Below are positions 10,411 to 19,586 of a stretch of 23,712 nucleotides of DNA, in pieces. Numbering within the stretch: position 1 is the first letter of the stretch; every line of letters starts with the position of its first letter. The translations under genes and the position numbers were made by a program. The DNA is from Chromera velia (taxonomy: Eukaryota > Sar > Chromeraceae), in assembly GCA_018398765.1 (NCBI GenBank), contig JAHBMJ010001966.1, positions 1-23,712 of the forward strand. The letters run 5' to 3'. The notes under the pieces are model-generated. The model did not search any database and had not been told where the DNA came from. It saw nothing but the letters and a program-made list of their open reading frames with translations.

Positions 10411-11267
10411 AAACAGAGTGGACTCTAAAGTAGGACTCTGTGGAATTCAAAGTGACTTTTAAATTTACTATATTCTAGCTTCATTATAAAGTAAAACTAG
10501 GTTGCTTAAAGCAATCTAGAGCATTTTAAAGCATTTAAAATCGTTACTCCTGTACGAATCTGCTCAAATATGCTCAAAAGACTGGTTGATTAGCTAGGGT
10601 GCATGGTAGGAACAATTATGATCACCGTGGCACGTAGAAATTAGTGAATGTTACCTGCAAAGAAATACACAGGCACAACACTAATGGATACGCTCAAAAG
10701 CAACGTTTAGCGCCGCTAATCAACTACAAAGAATTGCTTTTTCTGCAAGGGAAACAGTGCAGGAAGGAGGGCTTCACAGCTAGGCTGGTCAGACCGGATA
10801 GGAGGCGGTCAGCAGGGGTTGGACAGGATTCCGAAGAACAGAGCACAGAGACAACATAATTCTTTTCAGAAAGAAGTCACACTACACAGTGCAAAAGCTT
10901 GCAAATCGTTCTGCGTGTATCAATGAGAAACTATGAAAAAGAAGGACAGGTCCGTAGGTAGATCCAGATGTTTAGACAGAGACCAGTACGGAGTGCCATA
11001 AATGAGAAAGGATGAACGAGTAAGCCTTAGGAGCACTTGCGTTGGGATAGTATGGACCGCTTTCAAAGACTGATACACACGGAGCAAGTGGAAGACATTT
11101 AAATGCATGAAAGCTGAGCGATTGGTCTGGGTGGAAAAATGTCTGGCACGACTGAGAGCTGTGCAAAGCTTCAGAAGAGGCGGTCAAAAAATGAAGGCTC
11201 CAGCAGACTCTCCATCAACCCTCTCTCAGTGACCTCCCTTGTGCGTTTCTATCAAGCTCTTAGCAGA
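10411..11267 (+). repeat. Left arm of the fold-back element
   Basis: Inverted copy of 12182-13038. The outer 60 bases carry AAAGTGACTTTTAAA at 10449 and then CTATATTCTAGCTTCA. Frames of 71 codons occur at matching places in both arms, but the differences I compared are amino-acid-changing and the frames start with non-ATG codons, so I do not call them genes. Confidence 0.9.
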
Positions 11268-11316
11268 CTGTTTTAGGTCAGGGACCTCGAGTTAGGTCGG
11301 ACACCCCCCCCCCCCG

Positions 11317-11344
11317 AGGTTCAGAAGTCCGCACTTCTGAACCT
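11317..11344. other. Perfect 12-bp hairpin, CCGC loop
   Basis: AGGTTCAGAAGT (11317-11328), CCGC, ACTTCTGAACCT (11333-11344). A weaker relative, GGTTCAAAACTGCGGAGTTC, lies near 11528. Confidence 0.85.
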
Positions 11345-11594
11345 TGGGCCAGAGGGGTCAAACCCCCCCGCCGCCAGGTCCAGACATAGGCTTATCGTGG
11401 GTCCGGGAGGCGCCGCCACGGGGCCAAAGGGGGTGGCGGCACCCTGCTCCTTCAACACACACAGCCGACTTTGCCTTTGTCGGCCAATAATCGGGTCTGA
11501 AGTCTCTTGTCCGTCTTGAAGGTCCACAGGTTCAAAACTGCGGAGTTCTGAAACTCTGAGCAAACGGACTTTTCCCACAGAAATGTTGTCACAA

Positions 11595-11651
11595 AAAACG
11601 CTCTGTCAGATGTCTTCTGATGGTTTAAGAAGATATTTGACAGAGCGTTTT
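11595..11651. other. 22-bp hairpin stem in the fold-back spacer
   Basis: AAAACGCTCTGTCAGATGTC (from 11595) pairs with the stretch ending ACAGAGCGTTTT at 11651. Twenty-two positions pair, two of them as G-T, around a 13-base loop. The centre (11623) is about 100 bases from the centre of the large inverted repeat, so it is a separate palindrome. Confidence 0.85.
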
Positions 11652-12181
11652 CTCGGTTTTAACTTTTTTTGTGGGAGTGCACTTTCGGGGCTCTGGAAGA
11701 GACGGCTATAACAACAGTTGCTGGATCACCTCGGGTCGGCATGAAGTGGAGCTTACAGGTGGGTCCAGTGGACACCGGCCGTCTTAGTCTTAATTCCAAC
11801 GTCTTCCTGCTTGCTGCTACTCCTCCTGTTCAAGCGGGAAAAGGCTGCCAGCCTTATCTAGGTGTTAAAGTACTGCTGCCCTCATCGTTCTCCTTACTCT
11901 TTCCTTGCAGGTCACAGTCTTGGGAGCCCCGCGATCAACCTCCAGGTCAGCCTGTCCGCACCTGCTGCTTTTTCGGCTCTTGGTCTTTTCCTTGGGACCT
12001 TGTGTGCGCAGAATAAGCTAGACAGAAGTGCTTCCTTGACTGCATAAAGCGTGAACGCTCGTCCCTCCATGTTTACAGGTGTTGGTGGACGGAGATTTAG
12101 GGACACCTGCAGGTTAGTTAAGGAAGCGCGGCTCGCTCTCTCGCTTTGCATGATGATTTACTTAGCATTTAGGTTCTTTGT

Positions 12182-13038
12182 TCTGCTAGGAGCTTGATAG
12201 AAACACATACGGGAGGTCACTAAGAGAGGGTCGATGGAGAGTCTGCTGGAGCCTCCATTTTTTGACCGCCTCTTCTGAAGCTTTGTACAGCTCTCAGTCG
12301 TGCCAGACATTTTTCCACCCAGACCAATCGCTCAGCTTTCATGCATTTGAATGTCTTCCACTTGCTCCGTGTGTATCAGGCTTTGAAAGCGGTCCATACT
12401 ATCCCAACGCAAGTGCTCCTAAGGCTTACTCGTTCATCCTTTCTCATTTGTGGCACTCCGTACTGGTCTCTGTCTAAACATCTGGATCTACCCACGGACC
12501 TGTCCTTCTTTTTCACAGTTTCTCATTGACACACGCAGAACGATTTGCAAGCTTTTGCACTGTGTAGTATGACTTCTTTGTAAAAAGAATTATGTTGTCT
12601 CTGTGCTTTGTTCTTTGGAATCCTGTCCAACCCCTACTGACCGCCTCCTGTCCGGTCTGACCAGCCTAGCTGTGAAGCCCTCTTTCCCACACTGTTTCCC
12701 TTGCAGAAAAAGCAATTCTTTGTAGTTGATTAGCGGCGCTAAACGTTGCTTTTGAGCGTATCTACTAGTGTTATGCCTGTGCATTTCTTTGCAGGTAACA
12801 TTCACTAACTTTTACGTGCCGCGGTGATCATAATTTTTCCTACCGTGTACCCTAGCTAATCAACCAGTCTTTTAAGCACATTTGAGCAGATTCGCACAGG
12901 AGTGATGATTTTGAATGCTTTAAAATGCTCTAGATTGCTTTAAGCAACCTAGTTTTACTTTATGATGAAGCTAAAATATAGTAAATTTAAAAGTCACTTT
13001 GAATTCTACTAAGTCCTACTTTGGAGTCCACTCTGTTT
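12182..13038 (-). repeat. Right arm of the fold-back element
   Basis: Reverse complement of 10411-11267 with scattered substitutions. It ends at GAGTCCACTCTGTTT, next to the minisatellite. Confidence 0.9.
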
Positions 13039-13735
13039 GAAATTGGGAAAGCAATCGGACGGGCAGGAAGACCGAAATCGGGAAAGCAATCAGACGGGCA
13101 GGAAGACCGAAATTGGAAGGCAGGCATGTAGGCAGAAAAAACGAACTCTAGGAGGTAGTGAGATATACAAGAAGGCCGAACTTAGGAAGACAGTCGGGCC
13201 AGCAGGAAAAACAAAATTGGGAAGGCCATCGGGCAAGCACGATGACCAAAATTAGGAAGCGTTAGGAGGAAACTTGGGCAGGAAGGAAGGCTAAAATAGG
13301 GAAAGCAATCAGGCAGGCAGGAAAGTTGAAATTGGGAAGGCAACCGGATAGGCAGGAAGGCCAAAATTTTGAAGTCAGTCAGGCAGACAGAAAGGCCAAA
13401 ATTTAGAAAGCATTGAAGCAGACAGAAAGACTGAAATTTGGAGGGCAGTCAGGCAGGCAAGAAGGCAGAAATAGGAAACAGTCAGCATGGCAGGAATGCA
13501 GAACTCTGGAAAGCAGTCAGGCAGGCAAGAAAGCCGAAATTGGGAAGGCAATCGGACAGGCAGGAAGACCAAAATTAGGAGCGCGGCGAAGGCCGAAATT
13601 AAGAAGGCAATAAAGCAGGTAGAAAGGCCAAAAGTGGGAAGGCATTTAGCCAAATAAAAAGGCTGAAAGCTAGAAGGCAGTCAAGCAGGCAAGAAGGGCG
13701 AAATTTCGGAGGTAGTCAGGCCGGTAGAAAAAAAC
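13039..13735 (+). repeat. 35-bp purine-rich minisatellite
   Basis: Units such as GGGAAAGCAATCGGACGGGC followed by AGGAAGACCGAAATC begin at 13045 and 13080, then become degenerate and slightly variable in length to about 13735. The plus strand is purine-rich. Frames such as LPDCF-like repeats on the minus strand are repeat products. A partial unit at 10394-10410 shows that the fold-back element split the array. Confidence 0.9.
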
Positions 13736-14091
13736 ATAGGCTTGGCACGTATGGGCGCTGCTCCCTTTCACAGTCTGAAGACTGCAGCCGCAACGAAAAT
13801 GCAAAGACCTACCTCTAGAGGAGTTGAAGCAAGCCTGGGGCCCAGAACAAACATCTCCCAAATGAGACCAACGACCTGCAAAGAGCAGAGAAGTGGGGGA
13901 AGGGTGAGCAACACACACAAAGGGAGACGGCAGTTTTTTGCCTTGCCGAGGGCAGACCGGTCAGTCGCTCAGCAACCACAATGGCCAGCTTGCAACCATA
14001 CAAAAACATTTACAGACATTGTACAAAGCCTTCTGCATTCACCAAGAAGGCTCATCTCTGCAAACAAGATTTTTTCAATTCCCTCACTGGG
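13736..14091. other. Unassigned spacer
   Basis: A 177-codon plus frame covers this region and the palindrome, but it runs through non-coding repeat and has no recognisable domain. I see no gene. Confidence 0.5.
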
Positions 14092-14321
14092 AGGGGGGGG
14101 GTGGAACCTCTCGCAGGGGTACAAAACGACCGAATTTTATACCCCTGGTGGAGGGGGGGGGTCCGACCTGCTCTGCAGGTTTACGTCCAAAATGTGTCTA
14201 GGAAACACTCCTAGACACATTTTGGATACAAACCTGCAGAGCAGGTCGGACCCCGCCCCTCCACCAGGGGTATAAAATTCGGTCGTTTCGTACCCCTGTG
14301 AGAGGGTCCACCCCCCCCTAT
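14092..14321. repeat. Long near-perfect palindrome (about 110-bp arms, 7-base loop)
   Basis: The centre is TCCAAAATGTGTCTAGG (14186-14202), AAACACT, CCTAGACACATTTTGGA (14210-14226). The arms extend outward through CTGCTCTGCAGG and the CGACCGAATTTTATACCCC block to the poly-G and poly-C runs near 14095 and 14315. The right arm continues directly into R1 copy 2. The window begins inside the equivalent right arm of copy 1. Confidence 0.9.
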
Positions 14322-15956
14322 TGCTGGTAGAATGACATAAAACGAACTGACCTGATTGAGCGATCCAAACCAGTCCGGCAACCCTTCTAATTGTTGTACA
14401 ACTCCTTTGCACCGAGGCAACCACTCCCACGAGCTACCAGAGGTGTCCAGCCAACACAGATACCGGAGGGGGATGAAACTCCCGAATCTGTAACCCCTCT
14501 AAAAATAAGGTTCTGGAATAACAAGCTGAACACGATTTTGTTATTATTAAACCTTCCAATACAATCCAATGGAACGCTTGACAACGAGATTTTGTGGATA
14601 GAGGCCCATTCTGTTGACCCGACTTTCTGACTAGAGGAGAACTTTCTGAAGACCTGACTGAGAATTTTTCAGATCGGCATTTTGATGGGTCAGCGCGCAG
14701 CCGGGAAGTGCTTTTTGGCCTTGGTGGCCGGCCGGGCCCTGGATCGCAACGCGTAGCTTGCCTTCCGGGGCCGTTACATGGTTGGCCGATCTAAAATCGG
14801 TTCCTAAATTCGGCTTTCCGTCGAATGTTTCAAGTCGATCAGAGCATGACCTAGTGCCGTCTCTCTCCCATCACACAGACTTGCTCTGCAGCGATAAAAG
14901 TAGGCTTTATTGAAAGCCCAAAGGATTGGCTTCTTTGCTTTTTCTTGAGTTTATGACATTCACTCTACTGGTTGCGCTGAGAGGGCAATTTCGATCTTCC
15001 ATCACGAAGGGCACGGCCCATCTCCACGCAAAGGGGCCTACGAAGTTGCCCCAGTAAAGCTTCCATTGAATCCTTTCCGTGTGTGCGCTGTAACAAGCTC
15101 TAGATGAGGAGCTGGAAAGGCTTTCTGGATGAGGGGGCCAGCTCTGGGTAGCCAGAAGGTAAGCCACTTTATAAATTTTTGCATATCTGTGCTGCAGGTC
15201 AGACTCAGCCTTTCTCGGAGGACCGTTTATCGGTGCTTGGGTTTCGTAAAGAAGCATTACAGCTGGTAATCTCGGGTGATCTAAAGTTGTGAGAGTGAGG
15301 CGCAGCTCTTGTTTGTATAAGAATTTGGAGGTAGGGCTCCTGGTTGGACTAAGACCTAGTGGCTAGTGCCGGGCCTTACCCAGAAAAAACAAGAACGCTA
15401 TGATGGCTGGTCGTAGGCAAGGGCCTCTGACTAGAGGCTATGGATCGATCAAGCTTTCAGAAGCTAAGCATTTACCTCTTGCACAGTCATAGTGCTCAAT
15501 ATTTGTTTGGTTGAACTGCTTTCTGTGGGTGTCAAATCGGCAGATCTGTTTGCGGACATTCATTCTTACCTTTCATGGGGGTTGCCTACTGTGTGCTCCC
15601 TCCTTACATCAGTGTGCGGATTCGGCGTATTCCATTAGAAGTAAAAGTTAGCTTGTTCATGCATTACACTGCGCATTGTTACATGCCTGCAGAGTTTGCA
15701 ATCACTCCCCGCCATATCAACATACTATAACTCTTTCATCTCACTCACATCCAATAATTTTCAACATACACACCATAAACCCACTAAACCTTATCTTTAA
15801 AAGTTGTTCATACTTTCATGCAGGTAAGAAACAATAAATAGAATCATTCTAAGTGCTTTAAAGACTTAGTTTTTTATATAAAATTGAGTATGATATATAG
15901 AAAATTAAAAGTCACTTTCTGGTATAAAAGTTTCAATTGTCAGTACAGTCAGTTAG
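14271..15956 (+). repeat. Dispersed repeat R1, copy 2
   Basis: Direct repeat of 1-1703 with the same right terminus. It has small indels relative to copy 1, for example the missing segment near 14625 and 14685. The terminal 33 bases also occur in inverted orientation at 9845. No conserved frame. Confidence 0.9.
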
Positions 15957-16789
15957 CTGCGTTACACGACGGTGCTGCTTTGTGAAGCAGACGGTGTAAA
16001 GTGCTGAGACGTGTAGAGAGAAGAAAGTTCTGACTTGAGACAGACGAGAGTAAGACGTCTGCAGAGACCGGCAGAGACGGATGGAGACGGATGACTGCAG
16101 TCCATACGATTCTGTGCATAAAGTCCTTCCTGTGCTGTCCTTGTTTATCCTTGCATGACTAAATGGTATATTACACACTAAAAGAGAGTGTGAGGGACAG
16201 GAGGATAATAGAAGAGAAAAGAAAGCAAAGCAAATGAAGGGGAGGGCTTTCTGTTTGAAGTCGCAGACAGACAAAAACTTTTAGTTAGAGGAAAGAAAGA
16301 AGATGACAGGGCCTCTCAGAGAGAGGAGGGCACAGTGCAAAACTGTCGGAGAGAGAGAAGAAAAAAGGAAAAGAGTATAGCCCAGTGAAGGGTGCAGACT
16401 AAAATGAAAGGCTGTTTAGATCACACTCAAAAAGAGGTTGTGGTTGAAGCAAAAAAAGCCTTAGGTTGTGATCGCAAATGAGAAAAGGGCTTGGGGTTGC
16501 AAGTAAAGAAGAAAGCTTAGGTTGATCATGTGATTGCAAGTGAAGAAAAGCTTGGGATTGCAAGTAAAGAAAGAGTGATTTCAAGTGTTGGGGCTTGAAA
16601 TTGTAAGGCTTGATGTGATTGTGGGTGCAGGGGCTCATAGTTGCAGAGCAGGCAGAATCTTGTGTGATTGCAAGCAGTCTAGCTAGCTGGCTTGTAGTTG
16701 CAAAGAAAGAAAGAAAACAGCTCAGTCTGACTGACTCTGTTGAATTCGTCTTCACTTTGACAGAGTCTTTGTTTCGACAAAAGAGGGGA
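15957..16789. other. Purine-rich spacer with degenerate repeats
   Basis: 15957-16380 is purine-rich with short repeats of GAGACGGATG and GAGAGAG. 16430-16690 contains degenerate repeats of CTTGGGATTGCAAGTAAAGA, recurring about every 45 bases. The frames here are antisense products of the purine bias. No gene seen. Confidence 0.6.
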
Positions 16790-17152
16790 GTGAGTTAGTG
16801 TGAAAGCAGGGTATGGTTGCATCGTAGTGTGTTGATAATGTCATATGCAGTGAGAGTCGAACGGCTCGCCCACATCATGCCGCTGGCCGCGAATGGCCAC
16901 AACGTGGCGGTGTCAACACCGGCGGTGCACATGGCTCGGCAATTAATTGATCTACATACAGTCGTGCTTGAAATATGTACGATCGTCTCCATGAGAAACG
17001 GCACAATCCTCTTTGAGTTGCATAGCTAGAAGAAAAACAGATAAACAACACCATAAAATGAATGCATAGGCAGACTATGGGTGAATCAAAGAGTTTGCTA
17101 GGCATGTGGTGATGTAGAGAAAGCTGATTGATAGAGTTTGATGGCTCAAAAG
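16790..17152. repeat. Dispersed repeat S1, copy 2 (363 bp)
   Basis: Same boundaries as copy 1: AGTGAGTTAGTGTGAAAGCA at the left and CTCAAAAG at the right. A plus frame here contains RLAHIMPLAANGHN, which faintly recalls a glycosyltransferase N-terminus, but the frame is broken in copy 1. Confidence 0.88.
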
Positions 17153-17215
17153 CTCCTAGATCGTCTAAACGCTTACTCTCCCCGCTTTTGATAGGTCTAG
17201 GCGACGAATCTTGGT

Positions 17216-17277
17216 GGCTTTGAAGGGCGGCTGCAGGCCGCCCCGGAAGGCTTTGAAGGGCGACTGCAGGTCGCCCC
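17216..17277. repeat. Tandem pair of hairpins with a covarying base pair
   Basis: Two 29-base units, 33 bases apart, start with GGCTTTGAAGGGCG. Unit 1 folds GGGCGGC-TGCAG-GCCGCCC (17225-17243). Unit 2 folds GGGCGAC-TGCAG-GTCGCCC (17258-17276). The two differences form a compensated pair, G-C in one and A-T in the other. Confidence 0.88.
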
Positions 17278-17527
17278 AGTGGACCTAGCCAGTGGACTTT
17301 GAGACGAGGCCGAAGGGCGTCACGGTGCATACAGTACTGAAACATACTGACAGACGACTTTCCAATTTCCAACACTGCCAGTCACAACCTTTATATGATC
17401 TCTACGTATACTGCACTATCAGACTGTTGAAGGAAGAGAGTTTTAGGAAGTGTTTGACGGGTTTGTTCTTTTTTTCACCTATAAACAACACTTCCCAGCC
17501 CTGCAACATCCCCTAGCCTCGTAGCGA

Positions 17528-17970
17528 ATGGCTCCGGGTTTTACTTTCACGGTTTGTGAGAAGGTCATGAACTACTGTCTTTCTATGAAAAAGGGAGAAC
17601 AGGCAGGAAAGGTTGCTAACTACATTCTGGAAGGGGCACTTAGAGTGCTGGCATTAGGTTGCAAGTCCATAGATAACATTGAAACTCTCTTTCAACCAGC
17701 TCAACGCTAGAGCTCAACGCAGCTCAAGCGTATGAGGAAATCCCTCTCACTGTCAAAGAATATATTTCCTTGAAAGAAAATCTTGTCGGCAAGAAAGAGA
17801 AAAAGACAGAAGAAGGAGGGCAGTCAAAGAAGACAAATCAGCCTGTGCAGCCAGTCAGACCAGTCAGCCAGAAACAAAATCGTAAGACTCAGTCTCCAGG
17901 AGATGGGGAGGCAAAATATGATATGACTGCGAATCCGCGATGGTGTAAAAGCGGTAAAGGAGCCCCATAG
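17528..17970 (+). pseudogene. Unknown lysine-rich protein gene broken by a 23-bp insertion
   Basis: The ATG at 17528 has a good context (GCGAATGG). The product begins MAPGFTFTVCEKVMNYCLSM, then GEQAGKVANYILEGALRVLA and LGCKSIDNIETLFQPAQ, before a TAG at 17708. Just after, frame +2 reads AYEEIPLTVKEYISLKENLV, followed by a lysine- and glutamine-rich tail KKEKKTEEGGQSKKTNQPVQ ending at 17970. The two frames meet across AGCTCAA repeated at 17698 and 17721. The 23 bases between them shift the frame and bring in the TAG, so the gene looks broken by a local duplication. The LG-S-IE-F-P-YE pattern resembles the segment at 2021-2242. The family is not recognised. The tail suggests a basic, disordered C-terminus. 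Confidence 0.6.
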
Positions 17971-18246
17971 TTGCCAAAGTACACTGTACTACAGTAGAAT
18001 TCCACTGTATTCGAATCCATATCATTAACTCTGATAGTATAATATCCTATCCTATCAGTAATATAAAAAAAAATAATTTATTAGGCTTTCTAGGCATTTC
18101 TAGGAGTTTTTTACTAAGTTTAACACTATCTAGACCTAATTTAACATTATTAGAAACCTCTGTGATGTGTTTAAATCAGTTAAAGTTCAACCCTAGGTTC
18201 AACCCCCCCCCCCTCCCCTCCTCTCTCCCCTTCCCTTCTCAATTAG
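17971..18246. other. Spacer, possibly an intron ending in a strong acceptor
   Basis: Repeats of TATAGTATAATATCCTATCC-like sequence occur at 18035 and again near 18770-18805. A C/T run from about 18200 ends CTTCCCTTCTCAATTAG at 18246, a textbook splice acceptor immediately before the MYND segment. No gene frame. Confidence 0.55.
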
Positions 18247-18505
18247 ATGGGGGCTTCGTTGGATCGAAGCCCATACTGCGCCAAATGTTCCTCGAGGAGC
18301 TCTCCATCGAGGATGTCGTCGAAAATGTATCCATCTTCGAACGCTGGAAGCCCCAGGGCCTCGATAGTAAAGATCCTTGTCTGAGATGATGCGGTATGCT
18401 GGGTGTAATTACACCCGTTACTGTTCGAGGAGGTGCCAGAAGAAAGACTGGTCCCGCTTCCATCGTGTGGTGTGCCCTGTCCTCCAGAGGGCATTGGCTG
18501 ACTGA
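18247..18505 (+). pseudogene. MYND-type zinc finger exon with a frameshift
   Basis: After the acceptor at 18246 the first frame reads GGFVGSKPILRQMFLEELSI, EDVVENVSIFERWKPQGLDS and KDPCLR to a TGA at 18387. A second frame then reads GCNYTRYCSRRCQKKDWSRF followed by HRVVC, ending in a TGA at 18503. YCSRRCQKKDW followed by H and C is the hallmark C-terminal half of a MYND finger, a zinc-binding protein-interaction domain. The first Cys pair (CLR then TGC) lies at the break. The residue three before GC in the finger is Tyr, where MYND has Cys. I infer a decayed or mis-sequenced gene. A 114-codon minus frame over the same bases is a shadow. Confidence 0.7.
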
Positions 18506-18577
18506 CTGACTGACTGACTGAATGACTGACTGAATGACTGACTGATTTGATCAATTGATTGATTGATTGACCGCTCT
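18483..18577 (+). repeat. TGAC and GATT microsatellites
   Basis: Runs of GACT with interspersed GAATGACT give way to ATTGATTGATTGATTGA. The MYND frame ends inside the first of them. Confidence 0.9.
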
Positions 18578-18805
18578 GTATATTCACAAAGCTTTATGAT
18601 TAATGCTTCATGATTATGCTGCTTAACTATGTTAAATTACTGTATAGATTCTCTAGAAGTTAGATCAGAACTGTATAGATTTTTCTAAAAAGGTAACCGT
18701 TTTAGGGCCAACTATGAAATTAAGTTAGGAATCAACTTAGGATCGACCTATAGTAGTTCCTGTACTATCCTATTGTAGCATGCGATAGTACAATATACTA
18801 TCCTA

Positions 18806-19153
18806 TGGCAACTATGAGGAGCCCAAGAAGAAGAGATACAAGGACTAGCCGATTGCCAGACTATTTGCCAACCTTAGAAAGCAAAAAGGTGAGTCCAGCC
18901 CTCTCATACAATCGAACTCAACGTCAAAAAAAATTTATGTCTGAATCGCGCTTTCTCTTCCCTTTGGATTGGTGCAGGTCCAACAAGTTCTGAGGTGTTC
19001 TTAAATGCACTTCCAACACCACTTGCTTCCACGTTGGAGATGGAAAAGAACTCTGCTCGCCTGTATACACTGATCAAAGAGGAGACGGACATAGAGAAGC
19101 TGAAGGCTTTCTATCTCTCTCTAAAAAACAGGAAGTTGATCCAGCACACTTAG
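18806..19153 (+). CDS. Candidate two-exon gene of unknown function
   Basis: A strong donor AAAAAG|GTGAGT (18888/18889) and a strong acceptor TTTCTCTTCCCTTTGGATTGGTGCAG (ending 18977) define an 89-bp intron. Exon 2 reads PTSSEVFLNALPTPLASTLE, then MEKNSARLYTLIKEETDIEK and LKAFYLSLKNRKLIQHT, ending in TAG (19151). To enter that frame exon 1 must be read as YEEPKKKRYKD, TAG, PIARLFANLRKQK, with a stop at 18846. The alternative ATG frame (MRSPRRRDTRTSRLPDYLPT) joins exon 2 only if an AG near 18994 is used. So either the start lies elsewhere, a minor acceptor is used, or the gene is broken. Family not recognised. Confidence 0.45.
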
Positions 19154-19168
19154 TCTAACATGTTCAAG

Positions 19169-19460
19169 GTCTGTCCTAAACAGAGTCCCTCTCTTTCTAG
19201 CTTTCTTCTCTCATTTTTCTACTCTCTTTTTTTTTTCTTGTGTATATGTGTATATGTGTGTGTATATGTGTGTCTGTCCCGAACGGAGTCCCTCTCTTTC
19301 TAGCTTTCTTCTCTCATTTTTCTATACTCTCTTTTTTTTTTCTTGTGTATGTGTGTATGTGTGTATATATGTATATGTGTGTGTGTGTGTGTCTGTCCCG
19401 AACGGAGTCCCTCTCTTTCTAGCTTTCTTCTCTCATTTTTCTACTCTCTTTTTTTTTTCT
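19169..19460 (+). repeat. Tandem triplication of a roughly 105-120 bp unit
   Basis: Three copies begin with GTCTGTCC(T/C)(A/G)AAC(A/G)GAGTCC at about 19169, 19271 and 19391, continue CTCTCTTTCTAGCTTTCTTC, and end in a T run followed by TG repeats. Confidence 0.9.
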
Positions 19461-19526
19461 CGTGTATGTGTGTATGTGTGTGTGTATGTAGGTGTGTGTA
19501 TCTGTATATGTGTATGTGTATGTGTA

Positions 19527-19586
<60 letters not shown>

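Larger units (their letters stand above)
11268..12181. other. Spacer of the fold-back element, with two hairpins and splice-like sites
   Basis: The left part is GC-rich, with a poly-C run near 11303-11315. A perfect 12-bp hairpin AGGTTCAGAAGT/ACTTCTGAACCT lies at 11317-11344, and a 22-bp stem lies at 11595-11651. The right part has a donor-like ACAG|GTGGGT near 11757 and an acceptor-like CTTACTCTTTCCTTGCAG ending at 11910. Joining them in phase gives MKWSLQ|VTVLGAPRSTS, but no domain appears. I cannot show that it is a gene. Confidence 0.45.
10411..13038. mobile_element. Fold-back element with 857-bp inverted arms
   Basis: The termini are AAACAGAGTGGACTC and its reverse complement. Two arms (10411-11267 and 12182-13038), equal in length and highly similar, surround a 914-bp spacer. 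On the left the flank GAAAGCAGGAAGACCGA is a partial unit of the minisatellite that resumes as GAAATTGGGAAAGCAAT at 13039, so the element sits inside that array. The overlap is GA, so a 2-bp target duplication is possible but could be ambiguous. No transposase is visible, which fits a non-autonomous fold-back element. Confidence 0.88.
9847..15956. mobile_element. About 6.1-kb region bracketed by matching inverted ends (R1-type element)
   Basis: The left end begins CTAACTGACTGTACTGACAA, and the reverse complement of the right end, read from 15956, is identical for 31 bases. After a small gap both carry AAAGTGACTTT starting at base 39. The right end is the shared terminus of repeat R1, so the left end is the same family in opposite orientation. 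The interval contains the fold-back element, a minisatellite, a palindrome and R1 copy 2. No transposase frame is visible. Flanks are GTAGA and GCGTT with no target duplication that I can see, so it may be two independent ends rather than one intact element. Confidence 0.55.

Noticed and set aside
10972-12477. Matching 71-codon frames in both arms of the fold-back element
   Set aside because: They match because the arms are similar; the differences I compared change residues, and the starts are not ATG, so nothing suggests protein selection.
16817-17029. RLAHIMPLAANGHN resembling a glycosyltransferase N-terminus
   Set aside because: The match is very short, the following residues do not fit, and the frame is broken in the other S1 copy.
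18243-18587. 114-codon minus-strand frame
   Set aside because: It is antisense to the MYND segment and its N-terminal part is a translated microsatellite.
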